Notes: generated by a model not told the origin, from the sequence alone. 64,000 nucleotides of DNA from Nocardia sp. NBC_01730 (GCF_035920445.1 NZ_CP109162.1:3844001-3908000); one strand, 5' to 3'; numbered from the stretch's first letter, positions 1 through 8,690 are shown. Numbers and translations are program-made.

Positions 1-538
1 ACGAAGCCCGGACTTTCGCCGCCAAGGTGTCGCCGCCGATGCCTTCCTCCCCGCCGCGAGCGGCGACGGCCTCGCTTTCGGGGTTGCCGAAGCACAGGCG
101 AACGCGGACGCCTTGCGTTGCCCGCTCGATGAGCATTTTCGCAACGTGCGGATTCGATTGTGCAAAGAACGTCCCGGAGAAAACGAGCACGTCGATTTGC
201 TCGGTGGCATCGCGCAGCAGTGACAGCCAAGTCTCCCGTGGTACTTCGGCTCGGTTGAAGTAGGTGGTGACAAGTTCGATGTTCTTCGACACCGGCGGCG
301 TGTCGGGGGACGGGGGCCATAAGAATGTCTCTTCTACACGGAGGTGGTGAGCCACCCGCCGGCGGTGCCTGGGGTGCGGTACCCGGCCACTGAGCCAGCG
401 GCTAACCGTCTTCGGGTCGACCTGGCAGACATCAGCCAACGACTCGGGCATGACCCCCCGCTGGTGGAGCACGGACTGAAGCCGGACGTTCACGCTTTCA
501 ATAGAACCCAACTGCGGGGTGTCGGGCAAGCACACCAT
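1..538 (-). CDS. XRE-family transcriptional regulator, probable C-terminal DUF5919 domain (partial, 3' end beyond left edge)
   Basis: The frame is open from an ATG at 538 down to base 1, so the C-terminus lies outside the window; 179 codons are visible. An N-terminal helix-turn-helix (about residues 15-60) contains SLADVCQVDPKTVSRWLSGR, a typical XRE recognition-helix pattern. The following region (about 80-179, with IDVLVFSGTFF and KMLIERATQGVRVRLCFGNP) looks like the DUF5919 ligand/sensor domain found behind such HTHs in actinobacteria; that family name is from memory. The gene is divergent from the radical SAM operon starting at 654 and shares a 115-bp intergenic region with it, so it is the likely regulator of that operon. 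What signal it senses cannot be read from the sequence. Confidence 0.8.
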   Translation of the reverse strand, partial: MVCLPDTPQLGSIESVNVRLQSVLHQRGVMPESLADVCQVDPKTVSRWLSGRVPHPRHRRRVAHHLRVEETFLWPPSPDTPPVSKNIELVTTYFNRAEVPRETWLSLLRDATEQIDVLVFSGTFFAQSNPHVAKMLIERATQGVRVRLCFGNPESEAVAARGGEEGIGGDTLAAKVRAS

Positions 539-653
539 GACGTGTCCCCAGAACGTTCCAGGACGTCCCTCCTGGCGTCCTATACGCGGTTACGGGGTCC
601 CGGGGTAGCCCGACACGATGGTCTCCCTCTCCTAAAACCTAAAGGGGGCCAGT
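539..653. promoter_or_regulatory. Divergent promoter region with perfect inverted repeat (558-575)
   Basis: This 115-bp gap separates the XRE regulator from the radical SAM operon. It contains a perfect 6-bp inverted repeat with a 6-bp spacer (CCAGGA at 558-563, TCCTGG at 570-575), overlapped by the palindrome GGACGTCC (561-568). A TATACG-like -10 hexamer lies just downstream near 582. The symmetry and the position between a regulator and its divergent target suggest an operator for the XRE protein. The binding assignment is inference. A clear Shine-Dalgarno (AAAGGGGG, 641-648) precedes the GTG start at 654. Confidence 0.45.
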
Positions 654-1553
654 GTGATCCGGGAAACCATAGGCATTCGCAAGATCGAGATGCTCTACCT
701 GCAGTTGCTGTATCGCTGCAACTTCGCCTGCAAGCACTGCTTCCACGGCGAGCGATTGGAGTACGCCGACGCGTTCACCGCCGAGCAGGCATCCAATCTC
801 ATGCGACTCATGCAACAGCAGTACGCCACCGAGGCCGTGACCCTGCTCGGCGGCGAACCCTTCGTCCACAAGGACCTGCCGCGTGTGGTCCGCTACGCCA
901 AGCACACGCTCGGACTGACGGTCGAGATCTGCAGTAACGGCTATCGTATCGGCCCGCGCCTGCGCCAGATCGCGCCGTGCATCGACCTGCTTCGCATCTC
1001 GCTGGAAGGAGTCGGCACCACCAATGACCTGATTCGCCGCGCCGGAAGTTACGCCGCGGCAATGGAATCGCTCGCACTGGCGCGCGATCTCGGCGTGCAA
1101 ACCGGGGCCACGCTGACAGTTAATCGGTACAACATCACTGAAGTAGTGGAGCTCGCCGGCACTCTCGCGGCGTTGGACGTTTCGCAGCTCAAACTGCACC
1201 AGCTGCGACCTGTCGGCAACGCCACCCACCACCCGGACATGCTGGTCACCGACGCGGCTCACTACGTGCGTCTACGCGCGCAGCTGCGTGATGCTCAACT
1301 TGGTATCGAGGTGATCCTGGACGAAGACCTCTCCGAGAACGGCACTGCTATCTGTGCGGTACCGACCGTGCGCCATGAGATCGACCGGATCGAGTCGGAC
1401 CCGCGCGGCGCGCTCACCATGTCGTGCAAGGCGGTGGGCAAGGACTCGCACGCCTTTTGGTACGACAAGGACGCGGATGAGATCACATACCGGCCGTCGG
1501 CGAATGACGAACTGACGCTGGCTATTCCGGATGTGGTGTACGGCAATGCCTGA
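654..1553 (+). CDS. Radical SAM protein
   Basis: This 299-residue protein starts at GTG 654, six bases after a strong AAAGGGGG ribosome site. The radical SAM cluster motif CNFACKHC is at residues 22-29 (C22, C26, C29 bind the 4Fe-4S), followed by the SAM-binding GGEP motif at 66-69 and an ICSNGYRI strand. The sequence then follows the MoaA/PqqE-like barrel pattern (RISLEG, IRRAGSYAAAM). There is no SPASM-type cysteine cluster at the C-terminus, only two isolated cysteines. It is the first gene of a four-gene operon and overlaps the kinase-like gene by 8 bp. The kinase-like, methyltransferase and CYTH neighbours hint at chemistry on a nucleotide or phosphorylated small molecule rather than on a peptide, but the substrate is unknown. 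Confidence 0.9.
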   Translation: MIRETIGIRKIEMLYLQLLYRCNFACKHCFHGERLEYADAFTAEQASNLMRLMQQQYATEAVTLLGGEPFVHKDLPRVVRYAKHTLGLTVEICSNGYRIGPRLRQIAPCIDLLRISLEGVGTTNDLIRRAGSYAAAMESLALARDLGVQTGATLTVNRYNITEVVELAGTLAALDVSQLKLHQLRPVGNATHHPDMLVTDAAHYVRLRAQLRDAQLGIEVILDEDLSENGTAICAVPTVRHEIDRIESDPRGALTMSCKAVGKDSHAFWYDKDADEITYRPSANDELTLAIPDVVYGNA

Positions 1554-2115
1554 CCGCAACCTCTTCGAGAGCATCGAAGGCTTACCTGGAACGGGAAAAT
1601 CGACGGTGACGCCGCTGCTTGCCGAGGCTCGCCAGGCGGTGCTGGTACCCACGGTACCGCCGTTGTACCAGCCGCTGCGCCGGGAGCTCGACCTTTACAA
1701 GAACGCCGACGCGCGGATGTGCTTGTTCCTGTCCGCCTTGTTCACCGCGACCGATCAGATCCGCCGTTACCTGGACGCCGGGATCCCGGTCGTCGTCGAG
1801 AGCTACTTCGCTCGTTGCTTGACCACTCACAGTGTGTTCGGCGCCCAGCTCAAAGTCGCCCTCCCGGAGGGCCTGCCCCAGCCGGTCACCTACCAACTGG
1901 TGTGCGAGCCGCGCGAACGACTCAAACGTCTGGCCGAGCGGGACAAACCGATGACGCGCTGGGACGTCCTCGCCGAGCAGCAAACCGACCAACTCACCGA
2001 CGCCTACCGCCGGTTCCCGGTCCGTCGGATCGACACCACAGCGGCAACACCCGACGACGTTGTCCGAAGCATCTTGTCACTCAACGCAGCCGAGGTAGAC
2101 CATGCCATCCACTAG
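1546..2115 (+). CDS. P-loop nucleotide-kinase-like protein (thymidylate-kinase-like)
   Basis: The 189-residue protein has a Walker A motif GLPGTGKST at residues 12-20, directly after the first beta strand, as in (d)NMP kinases and other small P-loop phosphotransferases. An Arg-rich lid-like segment follows (CEPRERLKRLAERDKPMTRW). I chose ATG 1546, which overlaps the radical SAM gene by 8 bp; an in-frame ATG at 1531 would add five residues. The size and layout fit dTMP/dNMP kinases, but the specific acceptor cannot be inferred. It sits between a radical SAM enzyme and a methyltransferase and overlaps the latter by 14 bp, so the products are almost certainly made together. Confidence 0.8.
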   Translation: MPDRNLFESIEGLPGTGKSTVTPLLAEARQAVLVPTVPPLYQPLRRELDLYKNADARMCLFLSALFTATDQIRRYLDAGIPVVVESYFARCLTTHSVFGAQLKVALPEGLPQPVTYQLVCEPRERLKRLAERDKPMTRWDVLAEQQTDQLTDAYRRFPVRRIDTTAATPDDVVRSILSLNAAEVDHAIH

Positions 2116-2785
2116 CCTCTGGGAACACACTCTGACCTTCTTCCCACAGTTTCGCCGTGCACTCGCTGAAGAGTGCCGGCCGGGCGCGACCGTCACCGTG
2201 ATCGGTGCCAGTGACGGCAAGTTCGTGCTGCCGCTGGCTGAGGCCGGATACGATGTCATCGCGATCGAGAACGATCCACTTGCGCTCTGCGGCGGTGAGG
2301 TCCTGCTCCCGGTGTCCGGCTTCGCCTATGCACCTGGCCTGGTCGAACGCTTGAAAGAGGCCGACTTGCAGCAGCGAGTGCGCATCGTCGCCGAGGACTT
2401 CCTCGATACCGAGGTCGATGGGCTGGTTTCCGACGCGGTTTGGACGAGCTGCTCCTGGCACTACAGCGTCAACCACCGGCGCCCTCTCAGTGAATTCGTG
2501 ACCCGCATGCAACAGCTCGTCCAACCGGGTGGGCTGTGCGGGGCAGAGTTCATGATGCCAAGCGATGACCGGCATGATGAGATCGAGCATTACACCACGC
2601 CAAACGCACTCGCCAGCCACTTCGGTGACGCCTGGACCACGCTGCTGGTCTTGCAGACCGCCCCTTTCCTCGAGCGCGCCCACGTGGGGCAAATGCACGA
2701 CCACACACACCGGATGGGCATGCTCATGGCCACAAAGCATCCGGACGGCTATACGAAAGGTGGACCCAGCCACGATGAAGCATGA
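2102..2785 (+). CDS. Class I SAM-dependent methyltransferase
   Basis: This 227-residue protein begins at ATG 2102, 14 bp inside the kinase-like gene, with a GAGG ribosome site upstream. The Rossmann motif I is VIGASDGK (residues 33-40), and the acidic end of beta-2 is the E56 of AIENDP. Both are as expected for a class I methyltransferase. A short SCSWHYSV segment lies where the post-beta-4 motif would be, and LVQPGGLCGAEF marks the beta-5 region. No relative with a known substrate is recognised. Its tight coupling to the radical SAM and kinase-like genes suggests it modifies the same product. The C-terminus is rich in His and Met (HVGQMHDHTHRMGM), which could bind a metal, but this is speculation. 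Confidence 0.8.
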   Translation: MPSTSLWEHTLTFFPQFRRALAEECRPGATVTVIGASDGKFVLPLAEAGYDVIAIENDPLALCGGEVLLPVSGFAYAPGLVERLKEADLQQRVRIVAEDFLDTEVDGLVSDAVWTSCSWHYSVNHRRPLSEFVTRMQQLVQPGGLCGAEFMMPSDDRHDEIEHYTTPNALASHFGDAWTTLLVLQTAPFLERAHVGQMHDHTHRMGMLMATKHPDGYTKGGPSHDEA

Positions 2786-3350
2786 GTACGAAGCGAAGTT
2801 CCTGTCCGTAGACGTCGAGGCTGTGCGAGCCAAGCTCGTTTCACTCGGCGCCACCCAGTCCATCCCTCGAACGTTGCTGACCCGCAAGATATTTGAAAAC
2901 GAATCGCTCGCGCAGGGAGCCTGGGTTCGTCTTCGCAACGAAGGACCCCACTCGACGCTGACGCTGAAGCAGGTCACCGATGCCACCACGATCGATGGCA
3001 CCACCGAGATCGAGACCACCGTCGGTGACCTGCAGGCTGTGGCCGAGATCTTGACGCATCTCGGCCTACGCGAAGTCCGATACCAAGAGAACTACCGCGA
3101 GGAATGGAAGTTGGGCGACACGGTGTTCGATATCGACACTTGGCCAGGCTTGCCGACGTTTCTCGAGATCGAAGGCGCCGACGAGGCAGCGGTCCGCAGC
3201 GCAGCCGCCCGCCTCGGCCTCGACTACTCCGTTGCCCGCTTCGGCAGCGTGGACGAGATCTACAGGAGCGAAACAGCACGCGACATCCTTGCCGAGCCAA
3301 CACTTCTGTTCAACGACGCAGCACAGAAACAGCGCGGACGGCCGAACTGA
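2775..3350 (+). CDS. CYTH-domain protein (class IV adenylate cyclase / triphosphatase-like)
   Basis: The 191-residue protein starts at ATG 2775, overlapping the methyltransferase by 11 bp and preceded by AAAGGTGG. The CYTH signature ExExK is present at the very N-terminus (E4, E6, K8). The alternating Arg/Lys/Glu strands of a triphosphate tunnel follow (VRLRNEG, LTLKQV, REEWKLGDTVFDIDTWPGLPTF, LEIEG). CYTH proteins bind or hydrolyse tripolyphosphates or NTPs; members include CyaB-type adenylate cyclases and thiamine triphosphatases. Which activity this one has cannot be told. It is the last gene of the operon and supports the idea that the operon acts on a nucleotide- or triphosphate-like compound. 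Confidence 0.85.
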   Translation: MKHEYEAKFLSVDVEAVRAKLVSLGATQSIPRTLLTRKIFENESLAQGAWVRLRNEGPHSTLTLKQVTDATTIDGTTEIETTVGDLQAVAEILTHLGLREVRYQENYREEWKLGDTVFDIDTWPGLPTFLEIEGADEAAVRSAAARLGLDYSVARFGSVDEIYRSETARDILAEPTLLFNDAAQKQRGRPN

Positions 3351-3711
3351 ACTTCCAGGCTGCTTCATGCCACCTTCGTGCAGCGCTGACGGCTGCGGGA
3401 GACCCAGTAAGAGACGACTCCCCACTTGACGGTCCGTTCGGCGGACGCGGACTGGGCCCCGATTGCAGGTCAACGGGCTATCCGAGTTGTAGCTGTTGTG
3501 CGCGAGCGCGACTGGACCGTTCGAGCTCCGAAAAACCAGTGGCGACATCCGATTAGACCAGACTGACGATGCAGAATCGAGCCAGCCGTTCGAACGATAT
3601 CCTTCAGCAGTTGATCCGGCGGAGCCCCGAGAGCGAGTGCGCGGCAGCGGATGGTGATGCCGCCGCGCACTATCCTGAGTGAGAATATCTATCGGGTGGG
3701 GAGGCGGGGCA
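3351..3711. other. Intergenic region with GC-rich hairpin (3637-3670)
   Basis: I see no convincing gene in these 361 bases. The only structure is an imperfect inverted repeat at 3637-3670 (arms GTGCGCGGC and GCCGCCGCGCAC, one bulged base), which could act as a terminator or operator. It is followed at once by a TATCCT -10-like hexamer (3671-3676), about 35 bp upstream of the likely TTG start of the first cytosine methyltransferase homologue. The promoter of the defence-like block is therefore probably here. Confidence 0.35.
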
Positions 3712-4740
3712 TTGTCCGACGCAGAACAGACCGACCTACGAGTGGTGCCCACGGGTCGGCGAATGCGTTCGGTGGAACTCTGCGCAGGGGCAGGTGGACT
3801 CGCTCTAGGTCTCGAGCAGGCGGGATTCGATCCCGCGCTGCTCGTTGACAATCGCGACACCTCCTGCGCGACGCTGCGCGCGAATCGACCTCGCTGGAAT
3901 ATCCTCAGCACAGACCTACTGGGGTTCGAACCGCGGTTGCATCTACCACGGTCAACCCATATTGATCTCCTGGCAGCCGGCCTTCCGAGAGTGAAATCTG
4001 CGGCAACGGTGTCGAGACCGCGCGGCAGCGGCTGGGAACTGGAATTGCTTGAGACAACAGGCCGGTTGGCGTCGGAGCTGCGACCCCGCTCCTTGCTGAT
4101 CGAGAATGTGCCCGAGCTGGTCACCCGACTCGAATACCGCGAAAGCCGGTCCTGTGTCGAAAAATACCTCGATAAGGCTGGCTACGAATACCGGTGGCTC
4201 GTAATCGACGCTCGTGACTTCGGCGTACCGCAGCACCGTCTGCTGGGCTTGCTGGTCGCCTTACGCGATGGAGGCATCGCGAGCTTCGACACGAATCTGA
4301 AGGCTCTGCCTCCGAGCTTGAACCTGACAGTCGGCACGGTTTTGCGGGCATCCATGGGTGCGCGCGGCTGGCCTCAAGTCGACGAGTGGGCGGCTCAGGC
4401 GGACGAGATCGCACCCACCATCGTCGGTGGCTCGTGGGATCGTGGCGGTGCAGATCTCGGGCCTCAGGGTTCTGTTCGAGCTTGGGCGAGAATCGGTGTC
4501 AACGGTCGTTCGATCAGCGACGAGCCACCAGCCGCCGACTTCGTGTGGAATCCGGCCCTTGGGCATGAGCGCATGGTGAAACTCACTATCGAACAGGTCG
4601 CCACATTGCAGGGGTTCCCGTCGTATTGGCGCATCGAAGGCCGCAAAACGGCGCGATATCGCCAGGTAGGAAATGCGACCCCGCCGCCCGCCGCGTTCGC
4701 GGTTGGCCTTGCCCTGCGGGCAGCGTTGACCGACCATTGA
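3712..4740 (+). CDS. C5-cytosine methyltransferase homologue lacking the catalytic cysteine
   Basis: I place the start at TTG 3712 because GGTGGGGAGGCGGGG lies directly upstream; GTG 3679 and ATG 3763 are in-frame alternatives. The product is 342 residues. It has motif I (VELCAGAGGLALG, about 21-33), motif VI (ENV at 131-133), a motif VIII-like GVPQHRL and the C-terminal motifs IX/X (TLQGFPSYW, RQVGNATPP). Motif IV, normally GGPPCQ, reads AAGLPRVK (88-95), so the nucleophilic cysteine is replaced by Arg93. The protein should fold like a DNA C5-methyltransferase and bind SAM but cannot transfer a methyl group by the usual mechanism. The next gene encodes an intact enzyme 44 bp downstream, suggesting a heteromeric or specificity role. 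Confidence 0.8.
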   Translation: MSDAEQTDLRVVPTGRRMRSVELCAGAGGLALGLEQAGFDPALLVDNRDTSCATLRANRPRWNILSTDLLGFEPRLHLPRSTHIDLLAAGLPRVKSAATVSRPRGSGWELELLETTGRLASELRPRSLLIENVPELVTRLEYRESRSCVEKYLDKAGYEYRWLVIDARDFGVPQHRLLGLLVALRDGGIASFDTNLKALPPSLNLTVGTVLRASMGARGWPQVDEWAAQADEIAPTIVGGSWDRGGADLGPQGSVRAWARIGVNGRSISDEPPAADFVWNPALGHERMVKLTIEQVATLQGFPSYWRIEGRKTARYRQVGNATPPPAAFAVGLALRAALTDH

Positions 4741-4784
4741 GCGCCGGACAGGCAGGCTGTGCCACGCCGCTAAGATCGCGAGTC

Positions 4785-5894
4785 ATGCCCTCCGATCCAC
4801 ATGAGCAGCCCAGACCCGATCGGGTCGACATGGTCGACCTGTTCGCCGGACCGGGCGGGCTCGATGTGGCGGCCCGATGGTTGGGACTGAGTGTCCATGG
4901 ATTCGAGTGGGACCGGAACGCATGCGCAACGAGGTCGGCTGCCGGTCTGAACTATCGCCCGCATGATGTTCGTGACTTCGGTCCCGACACAGCACCGAAC
5001 GCCTGGATACTAGCCGGTGGGCCGCCCTGTCAGACGTTTACCGTCGCCGGTTCGGGAGCGGGCCGCAAGGCGCTCGACGAGGTCGTAAGTTACGTCGTCC
5101 GAATGGGTCACGGTGAAGACGTGTCCGCCGATCTGGAGACGTTGAAGGACGAGCGAACAGGCCTCGTCCTGGAACCCTTGCGATGGGCGTTGGCCGCGAA
5201 CCGCCGCCGCGAACCGTATCGAGTCATTGTGCTGGAACAGGTTCCGGCAGTCTTGCCCATATGGCAAGAGATGGGCGCCATTCTGGAGAAGATCGGGTAT
5301 CGCGTCCGGTGCGGCGTTCTGCGTACCGAACAGTTCGGCGTTCCGCAGACTCGCCGTAGGGCCATTTTGATCGCCAGCCTCGAAGGTGAACGCGAACTTC
5401 CGGTGCCCACCCACCGCCCCTACCGTAAGGGCGTCGAACGCACCGCGGGTGATTCCGATCTGCTTCCCTGGGAGACGATGGGCGCTGCGCTCAATCGCGG
5501 ATACGACTTCCACGTCATCTCGAACTACGGCACTGGTGGCGACCCCAAGCTTCGGGGTCGTCGCCATTCTCGAGAGCCATCGGCAACAATCACCGGTAAG
5601 GTGTCTCGGAACAAGATCGTTGACGGCACGGGACTCGACACTCCACGGTTCAGCCTGCCCGAGGCGGGCCGACTGCAGACGTTCCCGCTCGATTATCCCT
5701 GGTCGGGCAACGACATCGCCCAACAGATCGGCAATGCGATTCCACCCGTGCTTGCTCTGCATGTGTTATCGGCTGCCCTGGGGAAGCAGGTGAGTCACGA
5801 GGACGCGCGGAAGGTTGTCGATCGTCCGTGGATCGACACGCGTGACTTCCCCCCGCTGGACCATTTCGCGCGAACCGGCCAGCTGTTCGTCTAA
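4785..5894 (+). CDS. DNA (cytosine-5-)-methyltransferase
   Basis: The 369-residue protein starts at ATG 4785. Motif I is VDLFAGPGGLDVA (17-29). The catalytic motif IV GGPPCQTFT contains Cys82. Motif VI is an unusual EQV (151-153) instead of ENV. Motif VIII is QTRRRAI, and motifs IX/X are RLQTFPLDYP and QQIGNAIPP. It should methylate cytosine in a specific DNA sequence and so mark self DNA. The target-recognition region lies roughly between residues 205 and 300. It follows the cysteine-less homologue by 44 bp and precedes the Z1, nuclease and GHKL genes after a 231-bp gap. It is therefore the likely modification arm of a restriction-type defence system. Confidence 0.9.
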   Translation: MPSDPHEQPRPDRVDMVDLFAGPGGLDVAARWLGLSVHGFEWDRNACATRSAAGLNYRPHDVRDFGPDTAPNAWILAGGPPCQTFTVAGSGAGRKALDEVVSYVVRMGHGEDVSADLETLKDERTGLVLEPLRWALAANRRREPYRVIVLEQVPAVLPIWQEMGAILEKIGYRVRCGVLRTEQFGVPQTRRRAILIASLEGERELPVPTHRPYRKGVERTAGDSDLLPWETMGAALNRGYDFHVISNYGTGGDPKLRGRRHSREPSATITGKVSRNKIVDGTGLDTPRFSLPEAGRLQTFPLDYPWSGNDIAQQIGNAIPPVLALHVLSAALGKQVSHEDARKVVDRPWIDTRDFPPLDHFARTGQLFV

Positions 5895-6125
5895 TCGTTC
5901 TCTCAGGTCACGGGCATCGGGCACGGACCTTCTCCACCGATCCAACCGCACCCAACGCATGGCTGTAGCGAACCCGCATCGGCAACCGATAGCTCACATC
6001 AACGAGGTAACACTTCGTCCACTTGCCCGAAGATTGTCGGATCGAGCCGATACTGTTACCCGCAACATGGGGGGAGCCAAACCTCCCATCGTCGACGTAG
6101 GGGTAGCACGCAGTGGGAGATGCTG

Positions 6126-8690
6126 GTGAGCAATCTGATTGATGAGCACGACGAGCTGTTCGATCTGTTCAGGTTGTTGCTCGATACCTACACGCCAGCT
6201 GAAGCAATCAAGAAGCTCCGTTTGGGTTACATGCCCGATGACGTCATCAAGCGGATCGTGGACCGTCACGAGCGGGAAGTCGTGCGTATCAAGGAGATGC
6301 GAGAGCCGCACGCTGTCGTAATCGACAATTACGAAACCTGGTATACCGGACCGCATCCCGATGACAAGTTGTGGCCCTCGATCAGCACTGCGTTGACAAA
6401 GGACGGCTGGTCGAAGACATCCATCGACGGTCTGGACGTATCCTCCACGCGGATTGTCTCACTCCTACAGCACCCTAGGCAGAGCACCTTCTCGACGCGC
6501 GGCCTGGTCGTCGGTTACGTGCAGTCCGGCAAGACCACCAACTTCACCGCTGTGATGGCCAAGGCCGCCGATCGCGGCTACAAGCTGTTCATCGTGCTCG
6601 CCGGGATTCACAACGGCCTCCGCAGACAGACGCAAGCCCGTCTGATCCAGCAGCTTGTGGAGCCGCACCCCACGCTGTGGTCGCAGATCACCGACCTGGA
6701 TCGCGATTTCCGACCTACCGCGAACCCCGCCAGTTTCTTCGGCAAGTCGAACAAGACCCACGTGCTCTGTGTCGTCAAGAAGAACGCCACGGTGCTGCGC
6801 AAACTGGTGAAGTGGCTCGGGGATGCTTCGGAATACCTGGCAGATTGCTCGGCGCTGATCATTGATGACGAGGCAGATCAGGCGACTCCGGCGACTAAGT
6901 CGATCAACCCGTTGATTCGCCAGATCCTCAACACACTGCCGAAGTCGGCCTATGTCGGCTACACGGCCTCGCCGTTTGCCAACCTGTTGATCAACCCTTC
7001 CGCCGAGGACTTGTATCCCGAGCACTTCATCGTGAATCTACCTCAACCGAAGGGACATTTCGGTACCGAAGTGTTGTTCGGCCGCTACGCGCTGGACGGG
7101 GAAGACCCTAATGACGTCGACGACGGTTACGACATGATCCGCTCTGTCCCCGACGACGATGTCGAGCGCGTCCGACCCAAAACCAGGGCGGAGGCCGAGG
7201 ACTTCTACCCAACCATTACCGACACCCTGCGCCGTGCTGTGCTGTACTTCTGGTTGACTACTGCGGCCCGTCGCGTACGCGGCGGTGGAAATCAACACTC
7301 CACCATGCTGATTCACACAAGCGTTCGCACTGCGGTCCACAACAGCTTTCGAGACCCGCTGCTGTCTTTGCGAGCCAAGACCGGATACAACCTGGAGGAT
7401 CCGACGCTTCGGAGCGAGCTGCGTGAACTCTGGAACGAAGAGACGTCTCGTGTGCCTGCTGGCGAGTTCGGAGAGCAGTCCATCTCGTTCGGTGAACTCG
7501 CCGCGGAGCTGCCGGGCGTACTTCGTGATTGCCGCGTGGTGATGGACAACTCGGAGAGCACCGACCGCCTCGATTACGAGCACGGCCCTGTGGTAGCGAT
7601 TGCGGTGGGCGGCAACACACTGTCGCGAGGTCTGACGCTCGAGGGCCTGTCCGTCAGTTTCTTCGTGCGCTCGGTCTCCACTTATGACACGTTGCTGCAG
7701 ATGGGCCGCTGGTTCGGCTACCGTAAGGGCTACGCAGACCTTCCACGTATCTGGATGACCACGGAACTCGAGGACTGGTTCCGCCACCTCGCGACAGTCG
7801 AGACCGAGATGCGCCGCGACATCGACGTCTATATGACCGAGGGCAAGACGCCGATGAACTTCGCGGTGCGCCTGCGGACACACCCCGCACTGCGCGTGAC
7901 GGCAGCCGCGAAGATGAAGGACGCGGTGTCCGCGTCGTCGTCCTACGGTGGGCAGCGTGTCCAAACCCGGTACTTCCATCTGGAGTCCAAATGGCTGCTG
8001 CAAAATCAAGCAGCAGCACGCAAGCTCGTGCGGGAGGCTGTGCGGGTCGGTCGTGTCGAGGGAAGCGAAACGGATGGCCACTACCTCATTCGCGATGTGA
8101 CCAGCGATGCCGTGCTGGAGTTCTTGCGGGACTATCAGTTCCATGAGCGGTCGCAGGAATGCGACGCGAAGCTGATGTCCGGATACATCGAGAAGCGCAT
8201 CCGGAATGCGGGAACATTGCGGCATTGGAACGTCGCAGTGGTCGGGAAACCAATTGGCGACGCAATGGACCGGTTCGACTTCGCACCAGGGATCGGCGTG
8301 GGAAGGATCGTTCGATCCCAGTTCGCCTCCGCACCAGATCATTCCGACATCAAGACGCTGATGAGCCGTCGCGACGCAGGCCTCGATCTCGAGGGAATTA
8401 CTAGCAGCACAATCGAAAAAGACATCGAGAAGGCTCGTAGGACACAGCAACCCGATGCCGGACTGTTGGTGCTGTACCCGATCGACAAGGTTTCGGAGCC
8501 CGAGCCGTCGAAAAAGAAGCGTCAACCGCTGAATGCGCCGGAGCACGTCATCGGTGTCGGTCTAGTTTTCCCGACACCCAGGGACGACGACAGCACCGTT
8601 GCATGGGAGGCCAACTACATCTCGGCAGACCTGTCCGGCGTCGAAATCGAGGAGGAGGACTTCAGTGCCCTCGAAGCCGAGGACATCTGA
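6126..8690 (+). CDS. Z1-domain ATPase/helicase-like protein
   Basis: This protein has about 854 residues. I chose GTG 6126 because GGGAG at 6115-6119 is correctly spaced for it; ATG 6120 would leave no gap. Walker A is GYVQSGKT (130-137) and the Walker B/DEAD box is IIDDEAD (245-251). The signature of the Z1 domain lies in the C-terminal half: GGNTLSRGLTLEGL followed by YDTLLQMGRWFGYRKGY. Z1 proteins are superfamily II helicase relatives linked to MutL/MORC-type ATPases and methyltransferases in restriction-like operons. It likely translocates on or remodels DNA, coupling recognition to cleavage by the following nuclease. Its stop overlaps the next start (TGATG). Confidence 0.9.
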   Translation: MSNLIDEHDELFDLFRLLLDTYTPAEAIKKLRLGYMPDDVIKRIVDRHEREVVRIKEMREPHAVVIDNYETWYTGPHPDDKLWPSISTALTKDGWSKTSIDGLDVSSTRIVSLLQHPRQSTFSTRGLVVGYVQSGKTTNFTAVMAKAADRGYKLFIVLAGIHNGLRRQTQARLIQQLVEPHPTLWSQITDLDRDFRPTANPASFFGKSNKTHVLCVVKKNATVLRKLVKWLGDASEYLADCSALIIDDEADQATPATKSINPLIRQILNTLPKSAYVGYTASPFANLLINPSAEDLYPEHFIVNLPQPKGHFGTEVLFGRYALDGEDPNDVDDGYDMIRSVPDDDVERVRPKTRAEAEDFYPTITDTLRRAVLYFWLTTAARRVRGGGNQHSTMLIHTSVRTAVHNSFRDPLLSLRAKTGYNLEDPTLRSELRELWNEETSRVPAGEFGEQSISFGELAAELPGVLRDCRVVMDNSESTDRLDYEHGPVVAIAVGGNTLSRGLTLEGLSVSFFVRSVSTYDTLLQMGRWFGYRKGYADLPRIWMTTELEDWFRHLATVETEMRRDIDVYMTEGKTPMNFAVRLRTHPALRVTAAAKMKDAVSASSSYGGQRVQTRYFHLESKWLLQNQAAARKLVREAVRVGRVEGSETDGHYLIRDVTSDAVLEFLRDYQFHERSQECDAKLMSGYIEKRIRNAGTLRHWNVAVVGKPIGDAMDRFDFAPGIGVGRIVRSQFASAPDHSDIKTLMSRRDAGLDLEGITSSTIEKDIEKARRTQQPDAGLLVLYPIDKVSEPEPSKKKRQPLNAPEHVIGVGLVFPTPRDDDSTVAWEANYISADLSGVEIEEEDFSALEAEDI

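Noticed and set aside
344..937. Plus-strand frame overlapping the regulator and the start of the radical SAM gene.
   Set aside because: The minus-strand XRE gene and the plus-strand radical SAM gene explain the sequence, and this frame has no domain.
654..2115. Calling the radical SAM gene a viperin with its CMPK2-like kinase.
   Set aside because: The CFH after the cluster and the adjacent kinase-like gene are suggestive, but the remainder of the barrel follows the MoaA/PqqE pattern, and diagnostic viperin residues are not recognisable. I keep it only as a hypothesis.
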